Shown: positions 1 through 8,554 of the stretch, one piece after another | How positions within the stretch are numbered: position 1 is the first letter of the stretch | Layout of the letters: every line of letters starts with the position of its first letter | Assembly (NCBI GenBank): GCA_022425445.1 | Contig: JAKMFM010000262.1 | Location: 1-25,382, forward strand | Direction of reading: 5' to 3' | Length of the DNA stretch: 25,382 bases | Source of the DNA: Planktomarina sp. | Lineage (GTDB): Bacteria; Pseudomonadota; Alphaproteobacteria; Rhodobacterales; Rhodobacteraceae | Notes under the pieces: model-generated | Database searches by the model: none | Seen by the model: the letters and a program-made list of their open reading frames with translations, nothing else | What the model was told of the DNA's origin: nothing | Position numbers and translations under genes: made by a program

Positions 1-43
1 TTAGGGCCAACGCCATAAAGCGTGCGTCGCTTGAAGCGCTCAC
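1..43 (-). CDS. ribD: RibD N-terminus (riboflavin deaminase/reductase), partial
   Basis: Only the first 14 codons lie in the window. Reading leftward from a GTG at 43-41 gives (M)SASSDARFMALAL. This matches the usual start of alphaproteobacterial RibD, where an 'ARFM-ALAL' helix opens the deaminase domain. The GTG overlaps the nrdR stop (GTGA), which implies translational coupling. RibD deaminates and then reduces the pyrimidine intermediate of riboflavin synthesis. An nrdR-ribD order is common in this bacterial group, and that context supports the call. The fragment is too short to show any catalytic residue. The identification therefore rests on the N-terminal motif and the neighbour, and the GTG start is inferred. 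Confidence 0.7.
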   Translation of the reverse strand, partial: MSASSDARFMALAL

Positions 44-507
44 TCCTCGGGCGGCAGGTTTGGCCGCAGCTCGGAGACGAATTTGTCAAAATCATCTGCA
101 GCTTGGAAATTCTTATAGACGCTGGCAAAGCGCACAAAGGCGACCGTATCGATCCGCGCCAAAGCCTCCATGACGATCTCACCGATGGATGTAGAGGGGA
201 TATCTGTATCTCCCATGCTTTCCAACCGGCGCACGATGCCAGAAATCATTTGGTCCATCCGCTCAGGCTCAACTGGACGTTTTTGCAGGGCAATGCGAAT
301 GGAGCGCTCAAGTTTGCTCCGGTCAAAATCTTCTCTGCGACCATTTGATTTGATGACCACCAAATCACGCAATTGCACGCGCTCATAGGTTGTAAACCGC
401 CCACCACAGGCTGGGCAAAACCGCCGCCGCCGAATGGCGACATGATCCTCGGCTGGGCGCGAGTCTTTTACCTGAGTGTCAACATTTCCACAAAACGGGC
501 AACGCAT
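40..507 (-). CDS. nrdR: Transcriptional repressor NrdR
   Basis: A 155-residue protein, the usual length for NrdR, the zinc and ATP/dATP-sensing repressor of ribonucleotide reductase genes. The N-terminus is a zinc ribbon with Cys pairs C3/C6 (MRCPFCGN) and C31/C34 (CPACGGRF). An ATP-cone domain follows from about residue 49 (LVVIKSNGRREDFDRSKL) to about 139. The reading frame is open further upstream to 684. The ATG at 507 is chosen because it begins exactly at the zinc ribbon and has a GAGGGG ribosome site just before it. It overlaps ribD by 4 nt. No ribonucleotide reductase gene is in the window, so its targets lie elsewhere. A TATAAG box on the minus strand at 567-562 could be its -10 element, but no good -35 accompanies it. 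Confidence 0.95.
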   Translation of the reverse strand: MRCPFCGNVDTQVKDSRPAEDHVAIRRRRFCPACGGRFTTYERVQLRDLVVIKSNGRREDFDRSKLERSIRIALQKRPVEPERMDQMISGIVRRLESMGDTDIPSTSIGEIVMEALARIDTVAFVRFASVYKNFQAADDFDKFVSELRPNLPPEE

Positions 508-649
508 GTGCCATCCCCTCTTCGTATTCCAATAGCGCAGAGCGCTTAAACTTCCACTATCCTTATAACATTTCACCACGGTTTGGGTAGAGGAGATTTT
601 GGCCCACTGCATTTTGGGGTGGCTGCCCGATGTTGCCGCTGCCAAAATG

Positions 650-673
650 AAAAAGGCCCCGCAGAGCGAGGCC
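650..673 (-). terminator. Rho-independent terminator after rpoD
   Basis: On the minus strand GGCCTCG (673-667), loop CTCTG and CGGGGCC (661-655) form a 7-bp GC-rich stem with one G-T wobble. It is followed by five T residues (654-650). It lies 33 nt past the rpoD stop and ahead of nrdR, so it should end the rpoD transcript and separate it from nrdR-ribD. Confidence 0.85.
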
Positions 674-705
674 GTTCTCATCAAATCTTCACTGCTGTGC
701 CGGAC

Positions 706-2676
706 CTATTGGTCGAGAAAGCTGCGCAATTTACGGCTGCGGCTTGGGTGCTTGAGCTTGCGCAGGGCTTTGGCTTCAATCTGGCGAATACGTTCGCGGG
801 TCACGCTGAACTGTTGGCCCACCTCTTCCAAAGTATGGTCTGTATTCATGCCGATGCCGAAGCGCATCCGCAGCACCCGCTCTTCACGCGGTGTCAGACT
901 GGCCAAGACCCGCGTTGTGGTTTCTTTCAGATTCTCTTGTATCGCACTGTCGAGCGGCAAGACGGCATTCTTATCCTCGATGAAATCACCGAGCTGCGAG
1001 TCTTCCTCATCGCCAATTGGCGTCTCCAAAGAAATTGGCTCTTTGGCAATTTTCATGACCTTACGCACTTTTTCCAAAGGCATTTGCAGTTTGGCTGCCA
1101 ATTCCTCAGGCGTGGGTTCGCGACCGATTTCATGCAGCATTTGGCGGCCCGTGCGCACGAGCTTGTTGATCGTTTCGATCATATGCACCGGAATACGGAT
1201 GGTGCGCGCTTGGTCCGCAATAGAGCGGGTGATCGCTTGGCGAATCCACCATGTGGCGTAGGTTGAGAACTTATAGCCCCGGCGATATTCAAATTTATCG
1301 ACCGCTTTCATGAGGCCGATATTGCCCTCCTGGATCAGATCCAAGAATTGCAATCCGCGATTGGTATATTTTTTGGCGATCGAAATTACCAAACGCAGGT
1401 TCGCCTCAACCATTTCTTTTTTGGCTTGGCGCGCCTCTTTCTCGCCTTTTTGTACCTGTTGCACAATCCGGCGGAATTCAGAGATATCCAGTCCAACATA
1501 TTGGCCGACCTGCGCCATCTCTGCGCGGAGCTCTTCCACTTTATCGACGCTGCGCTCCATAAACATGGTCCAGCCGCGGCCCGTTTTCTCGCCCATATCG
1601 GTCAACCAGTTTGGATCCAGCTCGCGGCCGCGATAGGCATCAATGAACTCACGGCGGTTGATCCGCGCTTGGTCAGCAAGTTTCACCATGGCGCTGTCAA
1701 TCGACATCACCCTGCGGTTAATGCCGTACAGCTGGTCAATCAACGCCTCAATCCGGTTGTTGTGCAGGTGCAATTCATTCACCAATTCAACAATTTCTGA
1801 GCGCAGCTTTTGATATTTCGCCTCGGCCCCATCCGAGAAACTCTCATCCTCGTTCAAAGTCGCAGAGATACGCACATCCTGCATCTCAGAGAGAAGGACA
1901 TAATCAGAGGCAATCAGGTCCAGCGTCTCCAGCACCTTCGGCTTAAGCGCAGCCTCCATAGCGGCCAGTGACAGATTGGCCCCTTCATCATCGTCGTCAT
2001 CATCGGCGATGATCGGGTTGCCATCCGCATCCAGCTCAGGGCTGGCGCTGGCAGGGCTTTCCGTGGCAACAGGTGCCGCCACAACCGGAGCCTCCTCCTC
2101 TTCACCCATGTGGTGACCAAACGTGGTTTCCAGATCAATCACGTCGCGCAGCAAAATATCTTCGCTCAGCAATTCGTCACGCCAGATGGTGATCGCTTGG
2201 AATGTCAGCGGGCTTTCGCAAAGCCCCAAAATCATTGTATTGCGACCTGCTTCGATCCGCTTGGCGATGGCAATCTCACCCTCGCGGCTCAGGAGCTCCA
2301 CCGAGCCCATTTCACGCAGATACATACGCACCGGATCATCCGTCCGGTCGAGTTTTTCGTTATTTGCCCCCGCAAGCGCTACATCGCGGTTTTGATTGGT
2401 GGCCACCAAATCCGTTGGGCCTTTGTCTTCATCTTCTTCAGATTCATGCTCTTCGGTTACCTGAATGCCCATTTCAGAAAGCATCGACATGACGTCTTCG
2501 ATCTGATCGGACGATACCTGATCGGGTGGCAAAACTGTGTTTAGTTGATCATAGGTGATATAACCGCGTTCCCGCGCATCACCGATCATCTTTTTGACAG
2601 CCGCTTGGCTCATATCGATCATCGGTTCATTGGCGTCGGCATCTTGCTTGCGGTCGTCGTTATCCTTGGCGGCCAT
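706..2676 (-). CDS. rpoD: RNA polymerase sigma factor RpoD (sigma-70)
   Basis: Primary sigma factor, 656 residues, which directs RNA polymerase to housekeeping promoters. Regions in order: 1.1 at about 20-90 (KKMIGDARERGYITYDQLN); 1.2 at about 110-143 (DDPVRMYLREMGSVELLSRE); a non-conserved acidic linker at about 190-235 with a run of six Asp, typical of alphaproteobacterial RpoD; region 2 at about 422-500 (NLRLVISIAKKYTNRGLQFL, then the -10-recognition helix with TYATWWIRQAITR); region 3 at about 505-590; and 4.2 at about 610-650 (HTLEEVGQQFSVTRERIRQI). The frame is open upstream to a GTG at 2787. The ATG at 2676 is preferred because AAGGAG stands 10 nt ahead and the protein then starts MAAKDNDD as in relatives. 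It is downstream of dnaG, as in the classic macromolecular-synthesis operon, and is followed by a terminator. Confidence 0.97.
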   Translation of the reverse strand: MAAKDNDDRKQDADANEPMIDMSQAAVKKMIGDARERGYITYDQLNTVLPPDQVSSDQIEDVMSMLSEMGIQVTEEHESEEDEDKGPTDLVATNQNRDVALAGANNEKLDRTDDPVRMYLREMGSVELLSREGEIAIAKRIEAGRNTMILGLCESPLTFQAITIWRDELLSEDILLRDVIDLETTFGHHMGEEEEAPVVAAPVATESPASASPELDADGNPIIADDDDDDEGANLSLAAMEAALKPKVLETLDLIASDYVLLSEMQDVRISATLNEDESFSDGAEAKYQKLRSEIVELVNELHLHNNRIEALIDQLYGINRRVMSIDSAMVKLADQARINRREFIDAYRGRELDPNWLTDMGEKTGRGWTMFMERSVDKVEELRAEMAQVGQYVGLDISEFRRIVQQVQKGEKEARQAKKEMVEANLRLVISIAKKYTNRGLQFLDLIQEGNIGLMKAVDKFEYRRGYKFSTYATWWIRQAITRSIADQARTIRIPVHMIETINKLVRTGRQMLHEIGREPTPEELAAKLQMPLEKVRKVMKIAKEPISLETPIGDEEDSQLGDFIEDKNAVLPLDSAIQENLKETTTRVLASLTPREERVLRMRFGIGMNTDHTLEEVGQQFSVTRERIRQIEAKALRKLKHPSRSRKLRSFLDQ

Positions 2677-2715
2677 GCGCTGTGGCTCCTTGTCCTTGGG
2701 ACTCTTACTAAACGT

Positions 2716-2744
2716 AAAAACGAATCGGTTTTGAAACTGATTCG
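2716..2744 (-). terminator. Hairpin plus T-run between dnaG and rpoD (terminator or attenuator)
   Basis: On the minus strand, 11-nt arms (2744-2734 and 2731-2721; one A/C mismatch) built on CGAATC and GATTCG flank a CA centre and are followed by five T residues (2720-2716). The realistic loop is larger, taking in the central TTTCAAA. It has the form of an intrinsic terminator for dnaG, but it also sits 40 nt ahead of the rpoD start, so it could act as a leaky terminator or attenuator. A second copy of CGAATCAG lies upstream at 2766-2759 and could compete for the distal arm (see findings). Terminator function is inference. Confidence 0.6.
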
Positions 2745-2792
2745 CATCGCTATTTAGCCTGATTCGTCCCCCAGTTCCCACCCCCACCGAAC

Positions 2793-4739
2793 TTAAGGTC
2801 GGTTTGGTTTCGAATAATTAATCTGCTGCAGCAGATCATCCAATGTATTTTGTTCCTCTAACTTCACTTTTAGACCGTTCTTTGCGGTTTTATATTCCGT
2901 ATTATCTTCCTGCGCGCCCTTGGTTGTGGCTTGCAAATGTTTGGCAGATTCACTGATCCGCCAGGTCAGCCCCTCACTGTCCACATCGGACACATCCAAA
3001 ATCGCCTCCGCCACCTCTCGCCCATGGGCATCGGTTGCAAAAATTTGAGCAAACTCTTGCCGCAAACAGGTGACCACAAAAGATAGGTCCGAGCTGTTGC
3101 GCACAGAGGGCGCGATACGCACATGGGGTAGCTGCATCAAACTTTCAAGCTGCGGCACTCCAAAAATCTGTTCCGCCTCTGGCCAGAGCTGGTCCGGCGC
3201 GCCAGAAAACTGCAACAAAAATTGCTGCAAATCACGGTGCAGTGGTTTTTCAAATTGTAGATCTTCCAACGCCCCTTCAACCACCGGCAGGGCGTTTGGA
3301 CAGTTGAGTAGACTTGCCAAAATAACAGAATGACGCAAGAGATGGCTGGGTTCAGAACCGTTGGCCAAGGCCGAGTTGCGCGTGCTCGCCTGCGGTGTGA
3401 CGAGGTTGTATCCGGTCTTGGCATTAAACCCCCGCGCCGTTTTCGGGGCGGCCTTTGGTCGGAACAACTGCCAGCGTTTGTCCTTAATTGCTTGGCCATA
3501 ATGACCGCGAATAGAAGGGTCTTTGATCAGCTGAAGCTTTTCGCGAAGGGTTTTATCCAATGCGGCCTTACGTTCCGGACTGTCGAAATTCTTGCCATAG
3601 GTTTCACGCTCCCATAACAGATCGACCATCGGCCGCGCCGCATCCAAAAGCGCTTGCAGAGCGCCTGGCCCGCCAGCGCGCAGCACATCATCGGGGTCTT
3701 GACCATTTGGCATAACCGCAAAGCGTAAAGACTTGCCGGCCTCGAGCAGCGGCAACGCCAGATCCATAACGCGCTGCGCGGCGCGTATGCCGGCCGTATC
3801 ACCATCCAAAGCTATGATCGGCTCATCACAGATCCGCCACATCAGCTGTAGCTGAGTCTGTGTTACCGCTGTGCCCAATGGCGCCACAGAGGCGCCAAAT
3901 CCAGCCTCAGCTAGGGCGATTACGTCCATATAGCCTTCAGCGACGATCAAACTCTGCCCCTTGCCAGAAGCCTCCCGCGCTGGGCCGTGATTGTAGAGCG
4001 ATCTGCCCTTATCAAAAAGCTCTGTCTCTGGTGAATTGAGATATTTGGCCGGGTCATTGGGATCCATCGCCCGACCCCCAAAGCCAATGCAGCGTTTTTG
4101 CGGATCACGAATTGGGAAAATAATGCGATTGCGAAATGTGTCGTAGGGGCGTTTGCCCTTGTTGGAGGGTTTTGACAGCCCTGCCGCAAGGATCAGCTCT
4201 TCACTGACAGATTTGCCCGTCAGATGATCCCAAAGCCCCTGCCAGCTGTCCGGCGCATATCCGATCTCAAAACGGTCCAGTGCCTGTTGCGACAAAGCGC
4301 GTCCGCTCAAATAAGCCCGGGCATCCGCCCCGGCTGAGGTGTTCAATTGCAAGCGGAAATATTGCAGTGCCAGTTCCATGATCTCAACCAATTGCGCCCT
4401 GCGATCAGCTTTTTGTTGCGCTTGGGGATCGCGCTCGGGCATCGGCATGCCCACCTCACCGGCCAGTATCTCCACAGCCTCCATGAAAGACACATTCTCA
4501 GTCTCCTTTATAAAGCCCAAAGCATCCCCTTTGGCGTGACACCCAAAGCAATAATAATATCCTTTTTGATCATCGACATGAAAGCTTGCAGTTTTCTCGT
4601 GGTGAAAAGGACAAGGCGCCCACATATCGCCCTTGCCCTGATTGGATTTACGACTGTCCCACATAACCTTGCGCCCAACGACCTGAGAGATCGAAGCTCG
4701 GCTGCGCAATTCGTCCAAAAATCCCGGTGGCAATGACAT
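2793..4739 (-). CDS. dnaG: DNA primase DnaG
   Basis: Replicative primase, 648 residues, which makes RNA primers for the replisome. The N-terminal CHC2 zinc finger has C43, H46, C64 and C67 (CPFHHEKTASFH, YYCFGC). The catalytic core includes FRNRIIFPIRDPQKRCIGFG near 203-221. The Toprim centre has E268 (VAEGYMD) and D312/D314 (ALDGDTAG), the expected metal ligands. The C-terminal helicase-binding part, from about 440 on, is divergent as usual. The start MSLPPGFLDELRSRASI is the family N-terminus, yet the ATG has no clear ribosome site. It lies only 8 nt after the soxG stop, which suggests translation coupled to soxG or a promoter inside soxG. rpoD follows after 116 nt containing a hairpin. Confidence 0.97.
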   Translation of the reverse strand: MSLPPGFLDELRSRASISQVVGRKVMWDSRKSNQGKGDMWAPCPFHHEKTASFHVDDQKGYYYCFGCHAKGDALGFIKETENVSFMEAVEILAGEVGMPMPERDPQAQQKADRRAQLVEIMELALQYFRLQLNTSAGADARAYLSGRALSQQALDRFEIGYAPDSWQGLWDHLTGKSVSEELILAAGLSKPSNKGKRPYDTFRNRIIFPIRDPQKRCIGFGGRAMDPNDPAKYLNSPETELFDKGRSLYNHGPAREASGKGQSLIVAEGYMDVIALAEAGFGASVAPLGTAVTQTQLQLMWRICDEPIIALDGDTAGIRAAQRVMDLALPLLEAGKSLRFAVMPNGQDPDDVLRAGGPGALQALLDAARPMVDLLWERETYGKNFDSPERKAALDKTLREKLQLIKDPSIRGHYGQAIKDKRWQLFRPKAAPKTARGFNAKTGYNLVTPQASTRNSALANGSEPSHLLRHSVILASLLNCPNALPVVEGALEDLQFEKPLHRDLQQFLLQFSGAPDQLWPEAEQIFGVPQLESLMQLPHVRIAPSVRNSSDLSFVVTCLRQEFAQIFATDAHGREVAEAILDVSDVDSEGLTWRISESAKHLQATTKGAQEDNTEYKTAKNGLKVKLEEQNTLDDLLQQINYSKPNRP

Positions 4740-4747
4740 GAGGTTAT

Positions 4748-5299
4748 TTAAACCAAATCCGCGCGCGCAGCCACTGATTCCATCGCGGTGGTCAAATCAT
4801 GCAGCAGAGTTTGCGTCATGGAGCGAAACACCATGACGCGAAAACGAGACTTGCCCAGGCAAGAGATGACCGCCTGCATATGCATCAAAGAACTGCGCTG
4901 GCTCATACCCGCTTTGCACTGTTTCTGTCGCAAATCCAAAGGGGTGAGACGGGCCAGAACGGCACGCACATCCGCACCATTGAGCTCCAAAACAGTCCAC
5001 CCATCCCCAACATCCCTCACCGCCGCATGACGGGCCAATCGGCTGGATGGCGTGGCTCCCATCACCGCAATATGCGCGTGATCAAACCAGAACACATAGA
5101 CCCCACCTTTGCGCTTAAGCTCATTGGGACCGGGCCATTCCAACCCCATTTGGGTATTGAAAGCAGCGGCCGCCTGGACAGCCTGCCCCGTGTAGGGCGC
5201 CAGCAGATGCATTGATGTTTGCACTTCGCGGACCGAAACCGTCCCAATCTCTAAAGGCAACTCCGCGCCGGCCGGCGATGTTTCATAAAGCTCAACCAC
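4748..5299 (-). CDS. soxG: Sarcosine oxidase gamma subunit SoxG
   Basis: Smallest of the large accessory subunits of heterotetrameric sarcosine oxidase, about 183 residues from the chosen GTG start. It is recognised from its position at the end of soxBDAG and from a weak GcvT-like fold (VREVQTSMHLLAPY, FWFDHAHIAVMG, WTVLELNGADVRAVLARLTP, RFRVMVFRSMTQTLLHDL). The last motif resembles the 'fRSmaetL' end seen across SoxG proteins. The frame is open upstream to a GTG at 5365. The GTG at 5299 is preferred because GAGGGGGAG stands 7 nt ahead and the resulting 8-nt overlap with the soxA stop fits tight coupling. The gamma subunit is thought to be structural. It ends 8 nt before dnaG. Confidence 0.85.
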   Translation of the reverse strand: MVELYETSPAGAELPLEIGTVSVREVQTSMHLLAPYTGQAVQAAAAFNTQMGLEWPGPNELKRKGGVYVFWFDHAHIAVMGATPSSRLARHAAVRDVGDGWTVLELNGADVRAVLARLTPLDLRQKQCKAGMSQRSSLMHMQAVISCLGKSRFRVMVFRSMTQTLLHDLTTAMESVAARADLV

Positions 5300-8231
5300 G
5301 AAGCCGCTCCCCCTCTGGGTCAAAAAATACGGGCGAGCAGACTTCACAAAGCGTTGTGACGCCACTCAAATGCTCAACCATCTTAATATGCTGACCATGG
5401 CGATTGCGTCCATCGCGCAAAAATGCCTGAGCTATGACAGAGCCGACCGTAGGAGAATAGCACATGGACGTAACATAGCCCTCGTCATTTTCGGACACAG
5501 CTTCCGCTTCAGGTGCAAAAAGATGGGCGCCAGGAATAATCTGCTTCACCTCACCCACGGGCCGCAAGCCCACCAGCTGATCGCGCTCCGGTCCGATGAG
5601 CCCCGGCCGTGCCGCCATTGTTTTGCCAATGCAGTCTTTCGCCTCCGACACCATTCGCTCGAGGCCGATGTCAAATGCAGTGGTGCGCCCGTGAATTTCC
5701 GCGTGGGTGATAAAGCCCTTTTCAATTCGCAAAACATTCAGCGCTTCGAGCCCATAGGCGCCGCCGCCCAGCGCCTCGGCCCGCTCGAGAAGTAATTGAA
5801 ACAGGCTTTCACCATAGCGCGCGGGCACCGCCAATTCATAAGCATGTTCTCCAGAGAAAGAGATCCGAAACAACCGCGCGGCAATGCCGCCCAATTGCAC
5901 TGATTTATATCCCATATACGGCAGGGTTTTATCGCTGATTTTGCGATCCAATACGCCGTTGAGCAAGGCGCGAGCCTCGGGGCCCGCCACGGCAAATTGC
6001 GCCCAATGCTCTGTGACAGATGTGAAGCTCACGTCAAAATTTGGCCGCAGCCCTTGGTGGACGAAATCCATATGCCGCATCACTTGGCCTGCCGCTGCTG
6101 TGGTCGTGGTCATAAGGTAGTGATCCGCGCCAATTCTGGCACAGGTGCCATCATCCATCACGTGACCATCTTCACGCAACATCAACCCGTAGCGCACGCG
6201 ACCCTGTTTGAGGCTGGCAAAGGAGTTCGTGTAAAGCAGATCCAAGAAAGCGGCCGCATCCGGGCCTTGGATATCGATTTTGCCCAGGGTTGAGACATCG
6301 CAAATACCAACTGCGCTGCGTACCATCTGCACCTCGCGGTCACAGGCTTGGCGCCAATGGGTCTCTCCGTCCTGCGGGAAGTAGCTGGGCCGATACCACA
6401 GTCCGGCCTCAACCATTGGCGCGCCGCGGTCTCTGCTGATCCGGTCAGAGGTTAACAGCCGCTCCGGCGCGAACCCTTTGCCATAGCCACCAGCCCCAAG
6501 TGCTGCCAAAGCAACAGGCACATAGGGCGGGCGAAAGGTGGTCGTACCCGTCTCGGGAATGCCGCGACCGGTGGCGTCAGCCAAAACTGCCAGCGCGGCA
6601 ATATTGGAACTTTTGCCCTGATCGGTGGCCATTCCTTGGGTGGTATAGCGCTTCATATGCTCGACGGAGCGAAAGTTTTCTTGCACCGCCTGTTTGATAT
6701 CTTTGACCGTAACGTCATTTTGAAAATCTAGCCACGCGCGCGCCCTGCCGCCGACATCCCAAACCGGTGTGATCTCATAGGGGGTGGCATCCGCAACGGG
6801 CAAGGGGCTCGGCTTGACCCTCCTCTTACCCAACGCCTTGACCAAAACCAGGGCCTCCGCCTGGCCCTGCGCCAAGGCGCCTTGTGTACTCATTTCTCCA
6901 GCAGCCGCGCCCGCCGCCACCAGACCTGGAATAGCGCCCGACTGCGGTGTGAAACTTGCCAAAACCGGGTTCCAAACCGGGCGACCGTTCATATGGCAGG
7001 TCAAATGTACCGACGGATTCCAGCCGCCAGAAACGCCCAGCGCATCGCAGTCAATCGTTTTGACAGATCCACAAGCTTGCCGAATATCAATGCTTTTCAA
7101 ACCCAATCGCCCGCGGGTGCCTGTCACCACTGCACCTGTATATAGGGGGTAATCACCCAAGGTTTGCGCCTCGGCGCGGCTGTCAATCATGGCGACAACC
7201 TCAACACCCGCCTCCGCAAAATCTCGCGCGGTACGGTGCGCATCAGCATTATTGCCAAAGATTGCCACCCTTTGGCCGGGGCTCACCCCGAACCGGTTCA
7301 GGTAGCTGCGCATGGCTGCAGCGGTCATGATTCCTGGGCGATCATTGTTTGCAAAGGCGATTTGCCGCTCCGAAGCACCCGCGCATAGGATCGCTCCTTT
7401 TGTGTAAATACGCCAAAAAGTTTCGCGCGGCACCCCTTCCAGCATCACGTCAACGCGCGGTCCGACCCGCTCCAAGGCACCAAAAACCCCCTGGTCATAG
7501 GCACCGGTCACTGTGGTACTCACCATGATCCGCACATTGGCGAGCCCGGCCAACTCGGCCGCTGCGGCCTGTACCCAAGACACGGCTGGCATCCCATCAA
7601 TATGCTCGATTTCCGACAAGAGCCGGCCGCCCAACTGGTCGTGCTCGTCGGCCAGAATGACATCCAATCCAGCCCGACCCGCCGTCAATGCCGCCATCAG
7701 CCCAGCAGGACCCGCACCGATAATTAAAACATCGCAATGCGCATAGGCTTTTTCGTAAAGCTCATGGTCGTAACGCTCCGACAATGCCCCAAGGCCCGCA
7801 GCTTGCCGAATGGCGGGCTCATACACCCATTCCCAAAATTTACGTGGCCACATAAATGTTTTGTAATAAAATCCCGCCGACAGAAAGGGCGCCAAAACGT
7901 CGTTCACTGCCAAAACATCAAATTTCAATGATGGCCATGCATTCTGCGGTCTGGCCACAAGCCCGTCAAAGAGCGGCTGCATCGTAGCGCGGCTGTTCGG
8001 CTCGCGCGCCAAACCGCGCTCCAAAGTGACCAGAGCATTCGGCTCCTCCGACCCGGCAGTAACGATACCCCTCGGGCGGTGGTACTTGAATGATCGGCCA
8101 ATCAGCCGTTGACCATTGGCCAAAAGGGCGCTGGCCAATGTGTCGCCAGCAAAGCCCTCAAAACTCTGCCCGCCAAAGGTGAATTTCAGCACGCGACTTC
8201 GGTCAATCAATCCTTTTCCAGCCACTCTCAC
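5292..8231 (-). CDS. soxA: Sarcosine oxidase alpha subunit SoxA
   Basis: 979 residues, the normal size of the large subunit, which holds NAD and a folate-binding domain. Together with SoxB it demethylates sarcosine to glycine and passes the methyl group to tetrahydrofolate. Domains: an N-terminal 2Fe-2S-ferredoxin-like fold without the cysteines (about 10-100; GFAGDTLASALLANG, SFKYHRPRG); a dinucleotide site CDVLIIGAGPAGLMAALTAG (166-185) with a second Rossmann motif near 321-338 (VAIFGNNADAHRTARDF); a BFD-like linker near 500-545; and a GcvT aminomethyltransferase domain from about 600 to the end (GLWYRPSYFP, GVCDVSTLGKIDI-like, LLYTNSF). The start is GTG at 8231, overlapping the soxD stop as GTGA, with AAGGGGGA 8 nt before it. 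The role is catabolic, probably linked to glycine betaine or choline use, but no such genes are in the window. Confidence 0.96.
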   Translation of the reverse strand: MRVAGKGLIDRSRVLKFTFGGQSFEGFAGDTLASALLANGQRLIGRSFKYHRPRGIVTAGSEEPNALVTLERGLAREPNSRATMQPLFDGLVARPQNAWPSLKFDVLAVNDVLAPFLSAGFYYKTFMWPRKFWEWVYEPAIRQAAGLGALSERYDHELYEKAYAHCDVLIIGAGPAGLMAALTAGRAGLDVILADEHDQLGGRLLSEIEHIDGMPAVSWVQAAAAELAGLANVRIMVSTTVTGAYDQGVFGALERVGPRVDVMLEGVPRETFWRIYTKGAILCAGASERQIAFANNDRPGIMTAAAMRSYLNRFGVSPGQRVAIFGNNADAHRTARDFAEAGVEVVAMIDSRAEAQTLGDYPLYTGAVVTGTRGRLGLKSIDIRQACGSVKTIDCDALGVSGGWNPSVHLTCHMNGRPVWNPVLASFTPQSGAIPGLVAAGAAAGEMSTQGALAQGQAEALVLVKALGKRRVKPSPLPVADATPYEITPVWDVGGRARAWLDFQNDVTVKDIKQAVQENFRSVEHMKRYTTQGMATDQGKSSNIAALAVLADATGRGIPETGTTTFRPPYVPVALAALGAGGYGKGFAPERLLTSDRISRDRGAPMVEAGLWYRPSYFPQDGETHWRQACDREVQMVRSAVGICDVSTLGKIDIQGPDAAAFLDLLYTNSFASLKQGRVRYGLMLREDGHVMDDGTCARIGADHYLMTTTTAAAGQVMRHMDFVHQGLRPNFDVSFTSVTEHWAQFAVAGPEARALLNGVLDRKISDKTLPYMGYKSVQLGGIAARLFRISFSGEHAYELAVPARYGESLFQLLLERAEALGGGAYGLEALNVLRIEKGFITHAEIHGRTTAFDIGLERMVSEAKDCIGKTMAARPGLIGPERDQLVGLRPVGEVKQIIPGAHLFAPEAEAVSENDEGYVTSMCYSPTVGSVIAQAFLRDGRNRHGQHIKMVEHLSGVTTLCEVCSPVFFDPEGERLRG
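5307..5315 (-). promoter_or_regulatory. Ribosome binding site deciding the soxG start
   Basis: GAGGGGGAG on the minus strand lies inside the soxA 3' end, 7 nt before the GTG at 5299-5297. It supports a start within soxA over the longer reading frame beginning at 5365. Confidence 0.6.
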
Positions 8232-8491
8232 AGCTGATCCCCCTTGACCAATCGCGCCGACAAAACCGCATGTGAAACCGTATCACGACGCACCACAAGC
8301 CAGGCACCGCAACCAAATTCATGATGCCACAGGTCCTCAGTTATCCCAGCTGGATTGTCGCGGTTGTGCAGATAGTCATCCCAGACCTCTGCCCCTGCAT
8401 CCGGCGCCGGCCGCGCCAGCGCAGTGGCATGGCCGGAATAGTAAAACTCACGCCGATCTCGCGTGCCGCAAAGAGGACAGTCTATGCGCAT
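8228..8491 (-). CDS. soxD: Sarcosine oxidase delta subunit SoxD
   Basis: 87 residues, typical for the zinc-binding delta subunit. The zinc site is visible as C5 and C8 (CPLCGTRDRREFYYSG), with the conserved late segment LWHHEFGCGAWLVVRRDT supplying His and Cys. A strong AAGGAGG stands 6 nt ahead of the ATG. It overlaps soxA by 4 nt and lies 63 nt after soxB, so the order soxB-D-A-G is the canonical one. The delta subunit is structural in the complex. Confidence 0.95.
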   Translation of the reverse strand: MRIDCPLCGTRDRREFYYSGHATALARPAPDAGAEVWDDYLHNRDNPAGITEDLWHHEFGCGAWLVVRRDTVSHAVLSARLVKGDQL

Positions 8492-8554
8492 ATCAGCCCT
8501 CCTTCGACGCAGCAGATAGAGACATCACAATCATCCAAAAACATCCGACCGATC

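Noticed and set aside
508..649. Possible nrdR promoter or NrdR box
   Set aside because: A TATAAG box and a short AGCGC-AGA-GCGCT palindrome (534-546) are present, but there is no paired -35 and no convincing NrdR box.
583..1266. 227-codon plus-strand open frame
   Set aside because: It lies antisense to the highly conserved 3' end of rpoD; the composition is that of a reverse-strand shadow and there is no ribosome site.
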